NCBI GenBank assembly: GCA_015492875.1
Contig: WGEI01000253.1
Span: forward strand, 1-7,198
Direction of reading: 5' to 3'
Source: Anaerolineae bacterium
GTDB lineage: Bacteria > Chloroflexota > Anaerolineae > Aggregatilineales > Phototrophicaceae
DNA length: 7,198 nt
Positions 1-7,024 of the stretch are shown here, piece by piece (the first letter of the stretch is position 1; each line of letters begins with the position of its first letter). The notes below the pieces were generated by a model. That model did no database searches and was not told where the DNA came from. It was given only the letters and a program-made list of their open reading frames with translations. A program made the position numbers and the translations under genes.

Positions 1-23
1 GCCGGATACAGGGCTTTGCGCAC
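1..23 (-). CDS. coaD: Pantetheine-phosphate adenylyltransferase, N-terminal start only (partial)
   Basis: Only the first seven full codons lie in the window, and the gene continues beyond the left edge. They read M-R-K-A-L-Y-P from a GTG start at 23..21, and the next codon begins GC, so it encodes Ala. This matches the start of CoaD, where a basic residue and a short beta strand lead into the (T/S)FDPxxxGH nucleotidyl-transferase motif; Ala after Pro, instead of the commoner Gly, is tolerated in the family. CoaD makes dephospho-CoA from phosphopantetheine and ATP in the cytoplasm. A strong Shine-Dalgarno GAGGAG at 35..30 sits 6 bases before the GTG and decides the start. The gene follows recG by 33 bases on the same strand, so co-transcription is likely. 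The recG to coaD neighbourhood, often with rsmD between, is common in bacteria. The call rests on very few residues plus context. Confidence 0.6.
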
Positions 24-29
24 GTTCAA

Positions 30-35
30 CTCCTC
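30..35 (-). promoter_or_regulatory. Ribosome binding site of the coaD-like gene
   Basis: GAGGAG on the minus strand, 6 bases upstream of a GTG codon. It is the strongest Shine-Dalgarno match on the minus strand of this window and it fixes the start of the truncated gene at the left edge. Confidence 0.7.
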
Positions 36-56
36 AACAGGTAGTCAAACCAATTA

Positions 57-2675
57 TCAACTTATATCGGTTTGAGGATGATAAATCTGGCGTACACGCT
101 CCGCCAGTAAGCGATGTTGTGGCAGCCTGAGCGTCGGGTCTTCTTCAAAAATGGTTCGGGCTTCCTGTTGAGCCAGCTGTGCCAGCTCTGGCGTTACATA
201 TTCGCCTAGTAACAGACCACCGCCCCCGCTTTGTCGTGTGCCAACAATTTCACCAGCGCCGCGTTGTTTCCAGTCAATTTCCGCCAGCTTAAAGCCGTCA
301 TCGGTGGCTTGCATGGCTTCTAAGCGGGTAATTGCTTCTGGCGATTTGTCATCGGTGATAAGGATGCAATAGGATTCATGCTCGCCACGACCAACACGCC
401 CGCGCAGTTGGTGCAATTGCGCCAAGCCAAAGCGGTTAGCATTCTCAATAACCATAACGGTGGCATTGGGTACATCAACACCCACCTCTGCGACTGTCGT
501 CGTCACCATAATGTCATATTCGCCTTTGGCAAAAGCGGTCATGACCTCATCCTTTTCTTCTGGAGACATGCGACCATGTAAGAGGCAAACTTTATGGCGG
601 AAAAAGACCTCTTTTGCGTGTTGATAAGCTTCTTCTGCCGACATCGCATTGATCGTTTCAGAGGCTTCTACCAAGGGGTTAACGATGAAGGCCTGCCGCC
701 CCTCGTTAATCTGCTTTTGGACAAACTCGTAAACACGTTCACGCGCCACCGAAAAGACGTAATGTGTTTGAACTTTTTGGCGTCCGGGCGGCTTTTCATC
801 CAAAATTGACAAGTCTAAATCTGCATAAAACGTCAATGCCAATGTGCGTGGGATAGGTGTAGCGGTCATAACTAGCAAATGCGGGTTAACGCCCTTCCCG
901 CGTAAGGCACGACGTTGCTCAACGCCGAATTTGTGCTGTTCATCGATAATGGCAAGTGCTAGCTCGTTGAACTCGACCCTATCCTGAATGAGGGCATGAG
1001 TGCCAATCACAATATCAATTGAACCATCGGCGAGACCACGATAAATTGACTCTCGCTCGCTTTTCGTCAGTGCGCCTGTCAATAAGGCAATAACGGGTTT
1101 ATGCTCCAATGGCACTTGTTCGAAAGCCTTTTGCACGTTGCGATAATGCTGTTCAGCCAGAATGCTAGTCGGCGCCATCATCGCCCCTTGTTTAGCAGCA
1201 GCAAAGGTGAGCGCTAAAGCCACGATGGCCACAGCGGTTTTGCCCGCGCCAACGTCGCCCTGTAACAGGCGGTTCATCGGGCGTTCTGTCGCCATATCTT
1301 GCCAAATTTCCCTAATGGCGCGCCATTGGGCATTCGTCAATTCATATGGGAAGGCAGACTGGACAAACGTTTCTAGGAAATCATCAGAAACCTCTAAGGG
1401 TATTCCCGACACAGATTGCCATTCGTGGCGATTGGCCAACACGCCGAGTTGCAAAAGGAGCAGTTGATCAAACACAAAGCGACGGCGGGCATGTTCTAAA
1501 TGGTCATGGCCTTCGGGAAAATGCAGATTGCGAATTGTCCAGTTAATATCCGCGAGGTCAACCCGCTCTAGCGTCGCCTCTGGCACATAATCGGGCATCT
1601 CATCTGCCCATGTATCAATAATGCGCTTCATATTGCGGCGAAAAGAACGCGCCTTCACCCCCTCAGTCAGTGGATAGACGGGAACAATGCCAACAGTGTG
1701 CAAATTCTCCGCGTCGAGATATTCCCATTCAGGATTAGCCATCTGAAGGCGATGGCCATATACTGAAATTTTGCCACTGAGCACAACATGCAAGCCCTTT
1801 TTGATGGTGCGAATGAGATAATGCTGGCCGAAGAAAATCACCTGCAAAATACCCGTATCGTCATCTACAAGCATGAAGAAATCTTTTCGCCCGCCGCGCC
1901 CAATACGCACTTCGGTATGTGTCACCTTGCCGATGACTGTTTGCACGGTATTGGGCTGAAGCTTGCTAATGTAATTGAGGCGGGTGTAATCATCATAACG
2001 CCGCGGCAAATACAGCAGCGCGTCGTTAATGCTGTGAATGCCCAGCTTAGCAAATTGTTCTGCTATACGGGGGCCAATGCCCTTAACCACGCTGACAGGC
2101 TGTTCTAATGCCTGTAATCGTGCAGCCGCTTCTTCAGGGTCTAAAGCGGGGCGCGGCTTTCGTGGCGGGCGGGCTAAGCGCGGTTCTGGCGGCAAATCTC
2201 GCTGTGGGGTGAATGTTCGGCGAGATGAGCCGTATTTTGAAGGCTTGCGTGCGCTTCTAGCGACTTTTTTCTTCACGGGCGGGGGCGCATCTGATTGAAC
2301 CACCTCTTTGGCAGGTAAATCGCTACCCACTGGTGACTTCGACACCTGAGGTGGCGGTGAGGTATCGGGCTGTTCATAGAGATGCAAACGCGCTTGATAT
2401 TCTGGGGGCGCAGGTACGCGGCTCATTATACGGTCGAGCATATAAGCAATCGTTTTAGCCCGTTCAGTGAGATTATCAATGTCATCATAAGCCCGCATTA
2501 AGTCCACCAGTTCATCGACAAGAATGTGATGCTGGGGCAAGCGAGCTTGTTTATGGGCATCCTGCACCCATTTTGCGCTGTAGGCGGATAAACCACCAAT
2601 AACCGCCTTGTTTTTACAGCCCTGTTCACGCTCAAGTTTAAGAATTTTGACAAGCGTTTCTAAAGCAGAAGGCAT
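57..2675 (-). CDS. recG: ATP-dependent DNA helicase RecG, with long N-terminal extension
   Basis: RecG is a cytoplasmic SF2 helicase that remodels stalled replication forks and branch-migrates Holliday junctions. The ATG at 2675 gives 872 residues, against 693 in E. coli. Residues 1-90 look helical and about 105-180 form a Pro-rich, Lys/Arg-rich linker with no family signature. From about 194 the standard RecG begins: VKGIGPRIA (HhH-like), then the OB-fold wedge domain to about 330. The helicase motifs are all present: GDVGAGKT (473-480), DEQH (578-581), TATPIPRT (604-611) and QLRGRVGRG (756-764), followed by the C-terminal RGAGEIVGTRQSG (about 805-817). A longer reading from TTG at 2735 is possible but would overlap degV; the ATG lies 7 bases past the degV stop, and GGAG at 2693-2690 precedes it at a long 14-base spacing. 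No frameshift or missing motif is seen. Function is certain; the exact start is probable. Confidence 0.96.
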   Translation of the reverse strand: MPSALETLVKILKLEREQGCKNKAVIGGLSAYSAKWVQDAHKQARLPQHHILVDELVDLMRAYDDIDNLTERAKTIAYMLDRIMSRVPAPPEYQARLHLYEQPDTSPPPQVSKSPVGSDLPAKEVVQSDAPPPVKKKVARSARKPSKYGSSRRTFTPQRDLPPEPRLARPPRKPRPALDPEEAAARLQALEQPVSVVKGIGPRIAEQFAKLGIHSINDALLYLPRRYDDYTRLNYISKLQPNTVQTVIGKVTHTEVRIGRGGRKDFFMLVDDDTGILQVIFFGQHYLIRTIKKGLHVVLSGKISVYGHRLQMANPEWEYLDAENLHTVGIVPVYPLTEGVKARSFRRNMKRIIDTWADEMPDYVPEATLERVDLADINWTIRNLHFPEGHDHLEHARRRFVFDQLLLLQLGVLANRHEWQSVSGIPLEVSDDFLETFVQSAFPYELTNAQWRAIREIWQDMATERPMNRLLQGDVGAGKTAVAIVALALTFAAAKQGAMMAPTSILAEQHYRNVQKAFEQVPLEHKPVIALLTGALTKSERESIYRGLADGSIDIVIGTHALIQDRVEFNELALAIIDEQHKFGVEQRRALRGKGVNPHLLVMTATPIPRTLALTFYADLDLSILDEKPPGRQKVQTHYVFSVARERVYEFVQKQINEGRQAFIVNPLVEASETINAMSAEEAYQHAKEVFFRHKVCLLHGRMSPEEKDEVMTAFAKGEYDIMVTTTVAEVGVDVPNATVMVIENANRFGLAQLHQLRGRVGRGEHESYCILITDDKSPEAITRLEAMQATDDGFKLAEIDWKQRGAGEIVGTRQSGGGGLLLGEYVTPELAQLAQQEARTIFEEDPTLRLPQHRLLAERVRQIYHPQTDIS

Positions 2676-2682
2676 AGGCGAT

Positions 2683-3537
2683 TTAGCTTCTCCAATTAGC
2701 ACTAACGGGTGCAACGCCGACCGCACCCGGCCCAATATGTGTGCCGACAGCGGGGTTTACCATCGTGATATATGTATTATCTGGAGCAATATCCGCAAGG
2801 CGATCGCGCAATTCTTCGGCAGATTTCAGATTATCGGCGTGGATAATCGCTAAATGGGAAAGTGGCGCCATTTCCCGCGCTAATTGCTCTAGCTTATTCA
2901 CCATGCGGCTGAACGTACGCACACGCGCATAGGAGAAAACTTCACCATCTTTAACGCTGACAATAGGCTTGATGTTCAGCAATGAGCCAATGCCAGCAGT
3001 TGCCCAACTCACACGCCCGCTACGACGTAGATATTCAAGAGTTTCTAAGCCGGCATATAGCGCTTGATGGTCACGCACTTTCCGAATAGCTTCCAAAACT
3101 TGGAGCACATCACCCGTTTTTTCAGCGACTTCACAGGCGATGCGCACTTGCCAGCCCAAGGCAGCGCTCAACTGGCCAGAATCTAGTAGCGTAACTTTGT
3201 CTTGTGGTAAGTTAGCAGCCCCCAAGCGCATTGAATTATGCAAACCGCTGAGGGAGGCGGGGGCAGTCAAGATAATGAGGTGGTCTGCACCAGCAAATGT
3301 TCGCTCAATAATCTGCTGGGAAAGCCCAGAAGAAGCAGCTGAAGTTGTCGGAGTTTCCGACATGGTACGCATTAAGTTGTAGTAACTACCCCGATCAAGT
3401 TCGACACCATCATCAGCATAGCTGCCACCGCCATAGTTCACATAGGCGGGCACTACACCAATGCCATAATGCTCGACAACGTCTTGTGGTAAATCAGACG
3501 TGCTATCGGTAACAAGGCGGATTTTCTTAAAACTCAT
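2683..3537 (-). CDS. DegV family fatty-acid-binding protein (FakB-like), copy 1
   Basis: DegV/FakB proteins bind a fatty acid in the cytoplasm and present its carboxyl group to FakA for phosphorylation to acyl-phosphate. From the ATG at 3537 the protein has 284 residues, the usual family length. Visible signatures are TDSTSDLP (10-17), PTTSAASSG (63-71), a TAPASLSG segment (91-98), DSGQ (119-122), LEYLRRSGRV (167-176), LLNIKPI (186-192) and GTHIGPGA (265-272). The Thr near 64 and His267 match positions that contact the acid group in FakB proteins, but the usual ISSxLSG segment is altered, with Pro-Ala where Ser-Ser is expected. Starts at 3555 and 3543 are also open; the ATG at 3537 is chosen because AGGA lies 8 bases before it. 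It overlaps the end of the upstream degV gene by 11 bases, suggesting translational coupling. Family assignment is firm; the natural ligand is unknown. Confidence 0.92.
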   Translation of the reverse strand: MSFKKIRLVTDSTSDLPQDVVEHYGIGVVPAYVNYGGGSYADDGVELDRGSYYNLMRTMSETPTTSAASSGLSQQIIERTFAGADHLIILTAPASLSGLHNSMRLGAANLPQDKVTLLDSGQLSAALGWQVRIACEVAEKTGDVLQVLEAIRKVRDHQALYAGLETLEYLRRSGRVSWATAGIGSLLNIKPIVSVKDGEVFSYARVRTFSRMVNKLEQLAREMAPLSHLAIIHADNLKSAEELRDRLADIAPDNTYITMVNPAVGTHIGPGAVGVAPVSANWRS

Positions 3538-4405
3538 CGTCATATCCTGTTTCATTTTCAGCTTCTAAAATCACAACACCTGTTGCATCGGGGCCAATTA
3601 GTGTAGCTAACGAGGCCCCATATGCCAGATAAGGAAAGTGGCGACCGGGAAACTCCACCGAAAGGCGGTCTTGTAACATACGCGCCTGTTCGGTGAGGTG
3701 TTGTTTATGTTGTAAAATGAGAATGTCCTGCAGGTCTTCAAATTCGGTAGCAAATTCCACCAGACGCTCTATACCTTGAGAACGAGTTCTCACCTTTTCA
3801 GTGGGGGCGAGTAAGCCCTCTTCAATCGTGATAATAGGCTTAGCCCCCAACAGTGTACCAAGTATAGCATGGGATGGACTTATTATCTTGTTATAGGATA
3901 AATAGTGCATTGACTCTAGATAATAGGCAACATAGATACGGTCAACCGCACCGCGAAGGATTTTGATGATTTGCTCTGGGGTTTTGTGCTGTGCAACAGC
4001 TTCTACAGCCAGCCGAACTAGTAATCCTTGAGCAGCACATATATTCTGTGAATCTATCACATGAATAGCGCACTGCCCCATAAGCTGTTGGGCGGCTTGA
4101 CGGGCATTAGCCCAACTCTCTGTTTGTTCTCTAGAGGTGTGGATGGAGATAATCGCTTTATAGTGGCGAACAAGTGGCGTATAGGCCGCGATGTAATCAT
4201 CTACAGAGGGGGCGATTAGCTTTGGATGCAGCGATGAACCGCCGAGAAGACGAAGCATCTCCTCGGCGGTAATATCGACTTCTTCACGATAACGTTTACC
4301 ATCGATTTCAATTTGATAAGGGACTACTGTCACCGCATTTTGTTTAGCAAAAGCGGGTGATGGTAAACGCGCAGCGCTATCGGTTAAGACATGTATATCA
4401 CTCAT
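3527..4405 (-). CDS. DegV family protein, divergent FakB-like copy 2
   Basis: This 292-residue protein has the DegV length and fold markers: TDSAARLP (8-15), IDSQN (117-121), TLLGAKPI (184-191) and LIGPDATGV (269-277). It is a distant paralogue of the next gene downstream. It departs from the family at ligand-contact segments: the TS-type motif is IAPSV (64-68), the ISSxLSG segment is SIHTSREQTESW (87-98), the LxYLxxGGRI helix is SMHYLSYNKII (165-175), and the His of GTHIGPGA is Leu269. It may bind a different lipid, or serve a structural or regulatory role; this is inference. The start ATG at 4405 overlaps the fakA stop as TGATG; a GTG one codon upstream (4408) is equally open. No strong Shine-Dalgarno is visible, consistent with translation by ribosomes terminating on fakA. 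Downstream it overlaps the first degV gene by 11 bases. Confidence 0.87.
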   Translation of the reverse strand: MSDIHVLTDSAARLPSPAFAKQNAVTVVPYQIEIDGKRYREEVDITAEEMLRLLGGSSLHPKLIAPSVDDYIAAYTPLVRHYKAIISIHTSREQTESWANARQAAQQLMGQCAIHVIDSQNICAAQGLLVRLAVEAVAQHKTPEQIIKILRGAVDRIYVAYYLESMHYLSYNKIISPSHAILGTLLGAKPIITIEEGLLAPTEKVRTRSQGIERLVEFATEFEDLQDILILQHKQHLTEQARMLQDRLSVEFPGRHFPYLAYGASLATLIGPDATGVVILEAENETGYDDEF

Positions 4406-6069
4406 CACTCAATACTGATGATATATGGATATAGCGGCTGCCCGCCGTTGACAATTTCGAACTCCAGATTATCAAAAGTTGATGACAGCTGAGCGACTAA
4501 ATCTTGCGCCTGCTGAGCAGATACCTCATTCCCACGATATAAGGTAACAAGCTCATAATCTTCTGCATGGGCTTTATGGAGTGTTTGTTGAACAACAGCT
4601 AAAAGCTCGTCTCCCGAAGCGACGAGCTTACCATCTACCAGCCCAATAACCTGCCCTTCTGCAACTGTTACTCGGTCAAATTGAGCGTTACGGGTGGCAT
4701 AGGTAATATCGACACTGACCACCTCTGCGATAATTTCATTCATCGCCTCAACAATATCTTCGAAGGGCGCAACGCCTCGCATGTCATTATAAACCAACAT
4801 GGCGGCAATCCCTTGTTGGATAGTGCGGTTGGCGATAACGTGTACTTTTTTGCCACGTGCTAGCGTTGCCGCTTGCTCTGCGGCCATGATGATATTTTTA
4901 TTGTTGGGCAAGATAATTATTTCATCGTTCGGAAGTGAATCAATGGCAGCGAGGAAATCTTCGGTGCTGGGGTTCATCGTTTGACCGCCAGCGATAATAC
5001 GAGCGGCGTGCAATTCTTTATCGAAAAGCGCAAAGAGGCCATCGCCAGATACGACGGTAATTATAGCTACGCCATCAACTTCCTTTTGAACGCCTGATTC
5101 TTGCTTTTGGCGATTTTCGACATACCCCTGATATTGAAGTTGCATATTCTCAACAACCACATCATCAATTTGAACACCAAGCCCAATCGCATAGCTCAGG
5201 GGTTCGCCGGGATTATGGACATGAACATGCACTTTTATCAAGCGTTCATCGCCAACGACAAGGGTTGACCAGCCCATCGCATCAATATCAGCGCGGATTT
5301 TGGCCACGTCCATATTCTCGCCATGCATTAAGAACTGAACGTCGTAGCCATATCCTTCTTCATCCTCTGGCACTAAGGCCTCTTCCCAATGGTGGCCATT
5401 TAGGTCATCTTTAGAGAGCGTATCGCCAAAAGAGACCTCTTCCCCATTGAGCATACGTTGCATACCCTCAAGGATGGTCACCAAGCCCATGCCACCAGAA
5501 TCTAAAACGCCAGCTTCATGCAAAATGGGCAATAGCTGAGGTGTGCGCTTCAAAGATTCACGGGCAGCTTGAATCATAAAATCAAGCGCTTCACGAAGGT
5601 TTACCCCCTGTTGCGCCGCCTCTAGTGCTGCGTCTTTCGTTTCGCGGGCGACAGTTAAAATCGTCCCCTCAACGGGTTCAATAACTGCCTTATAAGCAGA
5701 TTCAACAGCCGAGATGCAAGCCTGCGCCATCAACTCGGTATCAAAAAATTCGTGCCCTCGTAAAGCGGAAGTGAAACCGCTGAGAATTTGAGAGAGGATA
5801 ACGCCAGAGTTACCACGTGCGCCCATCAATGCGCCCCGTGCGAGAGCTTCTCCGACAATGCCAACATGTGCTTCATCCATATGTGCAATTTCGCCATAGG
5901 CTTTTTGCATGGTGAGCAGCATATTCGTACCCGTATCCCCATCAGGAACGGGAAAAACGTTCATCCGGTTGACTTGTTCGACATTACGTTCCAGCCATGC
6001 CAGTCCGGAAGCCATCAACCATTTGAACATATGACCATCACAAACCTGGTTTTTGATTTCAACGACCAT
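4405..6069 (-). CDS. fakA: Fatty acid kinase ATP-binding subunit FakA / DAK2-domain YloV-like protein
   Basis: FakA binds ATP and phosphorylates fatty acids carried by FakB (DegV) proteins, feeding exogenous or recycled acyl chains into phospholipid synthesis. The 554 residues match the family length (about 550). The N-terminal DhaL-like (DAK2) domain, about 1-210, shows NVFPVPDGDTGTNM (37-50), whose Asp residues hold the Mg-nucleotide, GALMGARGNSGVILSQ (79-94) and VLDSGGMGLV (188-197). A middle domain contains KVHVHVHNPGEPL (279-291), with the His pair expected there, but the usual Tyr-Cys-Thr-Glu-Phe strand reads YDVQF (242-246), so a Cys is replaced by Asp. The C-terminal domain (about 330-554) includes the conserved LPNNKNI (387-393). 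The ATG at 6069 is supported by the alignable segment VEIKNQVCDGHMFKWL; its Shine-Dalgarno is weak. Two DegV genes follow directly, the partners expected of FakA. Lipid substrate is inferred from homology. Confidence 0.92.
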   Translation of the reverse strand: MVVEIKNQVCDGHMFKWLMASGLAWLERNVEQVNRMNVFPVPDGDTGTNMLLTMQKAYGEIAHMDEAHVGIVGEALARGALMGARGNSGVILSQILSGFTSALRGHEFFDTELMAQACISAVESAYKAVIEPVEGTILTVARETKDAALEAAQQGVNLREALDFMIQAARESLKRTPQLLPILHEAGVLDSGGMGLVTILEGMQRMLNGEEVSFGDTLSKDDLNGHHWEEALVPEDEEGYGYDVQFLMHGENMDVAKIRADIDAMGWSTLVVGDERLIKVHVHVHNPGEPLSYAIGLGVQIDDVVVENMQLQYQGYVENRQKQESGVQKEVDGVAIITVVSGDGLFALFDKELHAARIIAGGQTMNPSTEDFLAAIDSLPNDEIIILPNNKNIIMAAEQAATLARGKKVHVIANRTIQQGIAAMLVYNDMRGVAPFEDIVEAMNEIIAEVVSVDITYATRNAQFDRVTVAEGQVIGLVDGKLVASGDELLAVVQQTLHKAHAEDYELVTLYRGNEVSAQQAQDLVAQLSSTFDNLEFEIVNGGQPLYPYIISIE

Positions 6070-6095
6070 GAGTTACATACCCCATATACACATGA

Positions 6096-6145
6096 TTGCG
6101 CCGTAATAGTTTATAACACCGGACTAGCAAAAATGTTGCGCCGGT
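6096..6145. repeat. Hairpin and direct repeat in the rpe-fakA gap
   Basis: The 86-base gap between rpe and fakA holds two copies of TTGCGCCG (6096-6103 and 6136-6143), 40 bases apart. The second copy is part of an imperfect hairpin: ACCGG (6118-6122) pairs with CCGGT (6141-6145), and inside it GCAA (6127-6130) pairs with TTGC (6136-6139). In the minus-strand transcript no U-run follows, so it does not look like an intrinsic terminator. It could shape mRNA processing or partial attenuation between rpe and the fak genes, or be chance. Confidence 0.3.
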
Positions 6146-6155
6146 AGCCTACTTC

Positions 6156-6839
6156 TCAACGCTCTGCTTCTTGTGCGGCTATAGCAGCGCGCAGGGCATC
6201 AATACCCTGCTTGACAGTATGTTTGGCATTAAAAATCGCTGTCCCGGCGATGAGAACGTCTGCCCCAGCGCGAACAGCAGCAGGTGCAGTTTCGGGCTTT
6301 ATCCCGCCATCAACCTCAATACGAATTTGGCGCTGGTTCTTTTCAACCATAGCGCGTAATTGGGTGATTTTGGGTAAAACCTCTGGAATGAAAGCTTGTC
6401 CGCCAAAGCCAGGGTTCACTGTCATAACAACGATAAAATCTAAGAATGGTAACACTTCGCTTAAGGCAGCTGCGGGCGTGTGGGGGTTAATCGCCACACC
6501 AGCACGACAACCAAGCTCATGAATCTGCTGTAAAGTACGGTGTAAGTGTGCGCATGTTTCTAGATGTACCGCAATGGCCGATGCGCCAGCTTGTGCGAAA
6601 GCTTGTAGATAGCGTTCTGGCTCAACAATCATGAGATGCACATCAAGCGGCAAGCTCGTCACCCGACGCAAGGCCTCAACGATTAAGGGGCCAAATGTTA
6701 TATTAGGCACGAAACGGCCATCCATCACATCGACGTGCAATAAATCAACGCCAGCAGCCTCTGCCTCGCGGGCTTGCGCACCTAACCGTGTCATATCAGC
6801 AGCAAGGATAGACGGCGCGAGTTGTATCGATTGATTCAC
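6156..6839 (-). CDS. rpe: Ribulose-phosphate 3-epimerase
   Basis: Rpe interconverts D-ribulose 5-phosphate and D-xylulose 5-phosphate in the cytoplasmic pentose phosphate pathway (and the Calvin cycle where present). With the GTG start at 6839 the protein has 227 residues, the normal TIM-barrel length. It starts MNQSIQLAPSILAAD, the family N-terminus. Metal and active-site residues are visible: HVDVMDG with His35 and Asp37, DVHLM with His68, MTVNPGFGGQ (139-148) for the phosphate-side loop, VDGGI with Asp177, and AGTAIF (198-203). The reading frame stays open upstream to a TTG at 6905, but that adds 22 residues without family similarity; AAGG at 6851-6848, 8 bases before the GTG, supports the shorter start. 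It is the first gene of the minus-strand row. In Bacillus rpe also lies a few genes upstream of yloV/fakA and recG. Confidence 0.95.
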   Translation of the reverse strand: MNQSIQLAPSILAADMTRLGAQAREAEAAGVDLLHVDVMDGRFVPNITFGPLIVEALRRVTSLPLDVHLMIVEPERYLQAFAQAGASAIAVHLETCAHLHRTLQQIHELGCRAGVAINPHTPAAALSEVLPFLDFIVVMTVNPGFGGQAFIPEVLPKITQLRAMVEKNQRQIRIEVDGGIKPETAPAAVRAGADVLIAGTAIFNAKHTVKQGIDALRAAIAAQEAER

Positions 6840-6847
6840 AAGCAATG

Positions 6848-6851
6848 CCTT
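6848..6851 (-). promoter_or_regulatory. Ribosome binding site that decides the rpe start
   Basis: AAGG on the minus strand, 8 bases upstream of the GTG at 6839. It supports the start that gives a family-length Rpe rather than the 22-residue longer reading from TTG at 6905. Confidence 0.6.
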
Positions 6852-6918
6852 AAGATAAGTTACCAATCGGCAGTTAATCTTACCGAGATATTGAGTAATC
6901 TGCAATTGTTCAAATAAA

Positions 6919-6924
6919 TTTATA
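6919..6924 (-). promoter_or_regulatory. Candidate -10 box for the rpe operon
   Basis: TATAAA on the minus strand in an AT-rich stretch about 80 bases before the rpe start. No good -35 box is found at the usual distance; a TAGACA lies too close, at 6935-6930. The site is a guess from base composition and position. Confidence 0.22.
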
Positions 6925-6969
6925 CAAACTGTCTACCGTGATAATTCATGAACCAAAACAGAAAAGGCC

Positions 6970-6999
6970 TTAAGACCATTACGGATAACAAGATATACT
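6970..6999 (+). promoter_or_regulatory. Candidate promoter of the aldo/keto reductase gene
   Basis: TTAAGA (6970-6975) and TATACT (6994-6999) are separated by 18 bases and match sigma-70 boxes at four and five of six positions. A start near 7006 would give an mRNA leader of about 65 bases containing the whole ribosome-binding-site array. Two CTTAAG palindromes (6969-6974 and 6998-7003) overlap the two boxes and could be an operator. Support is by sequence only. Confidence 0.33.
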
Positions 7000-7024
7000 T
7001 AAGAGCGAAGAAAAATCTTTAATT

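Noticed and set aside
378..2298. Several plus-strand open frames of 66-106 codons opposite recG
   Set aside because: All lie antisense to conserved helicase domains or to the linker, lack convincing ribosome binding sites and resemble no known protein.
2676..2735. Longer recG reading from TTG at 2735
   Set aside because: It would overlap the end of degV by 53 bases, starts on a rare codon, and the added 20 residues look like the degV tail read out of frame. The ATG at 2675 fits the gene spacing better.
6118..6145. Intrinsic terminator after rpe
   Set aside because: The stem is interrupted and no run of T follows on the minus strand, so a Rho-independent terminator is not supported.
5788..6147. 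Plus-strand open frame of 119 codons opposite the fakA N-terminus
   Set aside because: It is antisense to the conserved DAK2 motifs, its protein has no recognisable family features and is rich in Cys and His as expected of a shadow frame.
6840..6905. 22-residue N-terminal extension of Rpe from TTG at 6905
   Set aside because: Rpe proteins begin just before the APSILAAD strand. A GTG with a properly spaced AAGG gives that start; the extension lies in AT-rich leader DNA.
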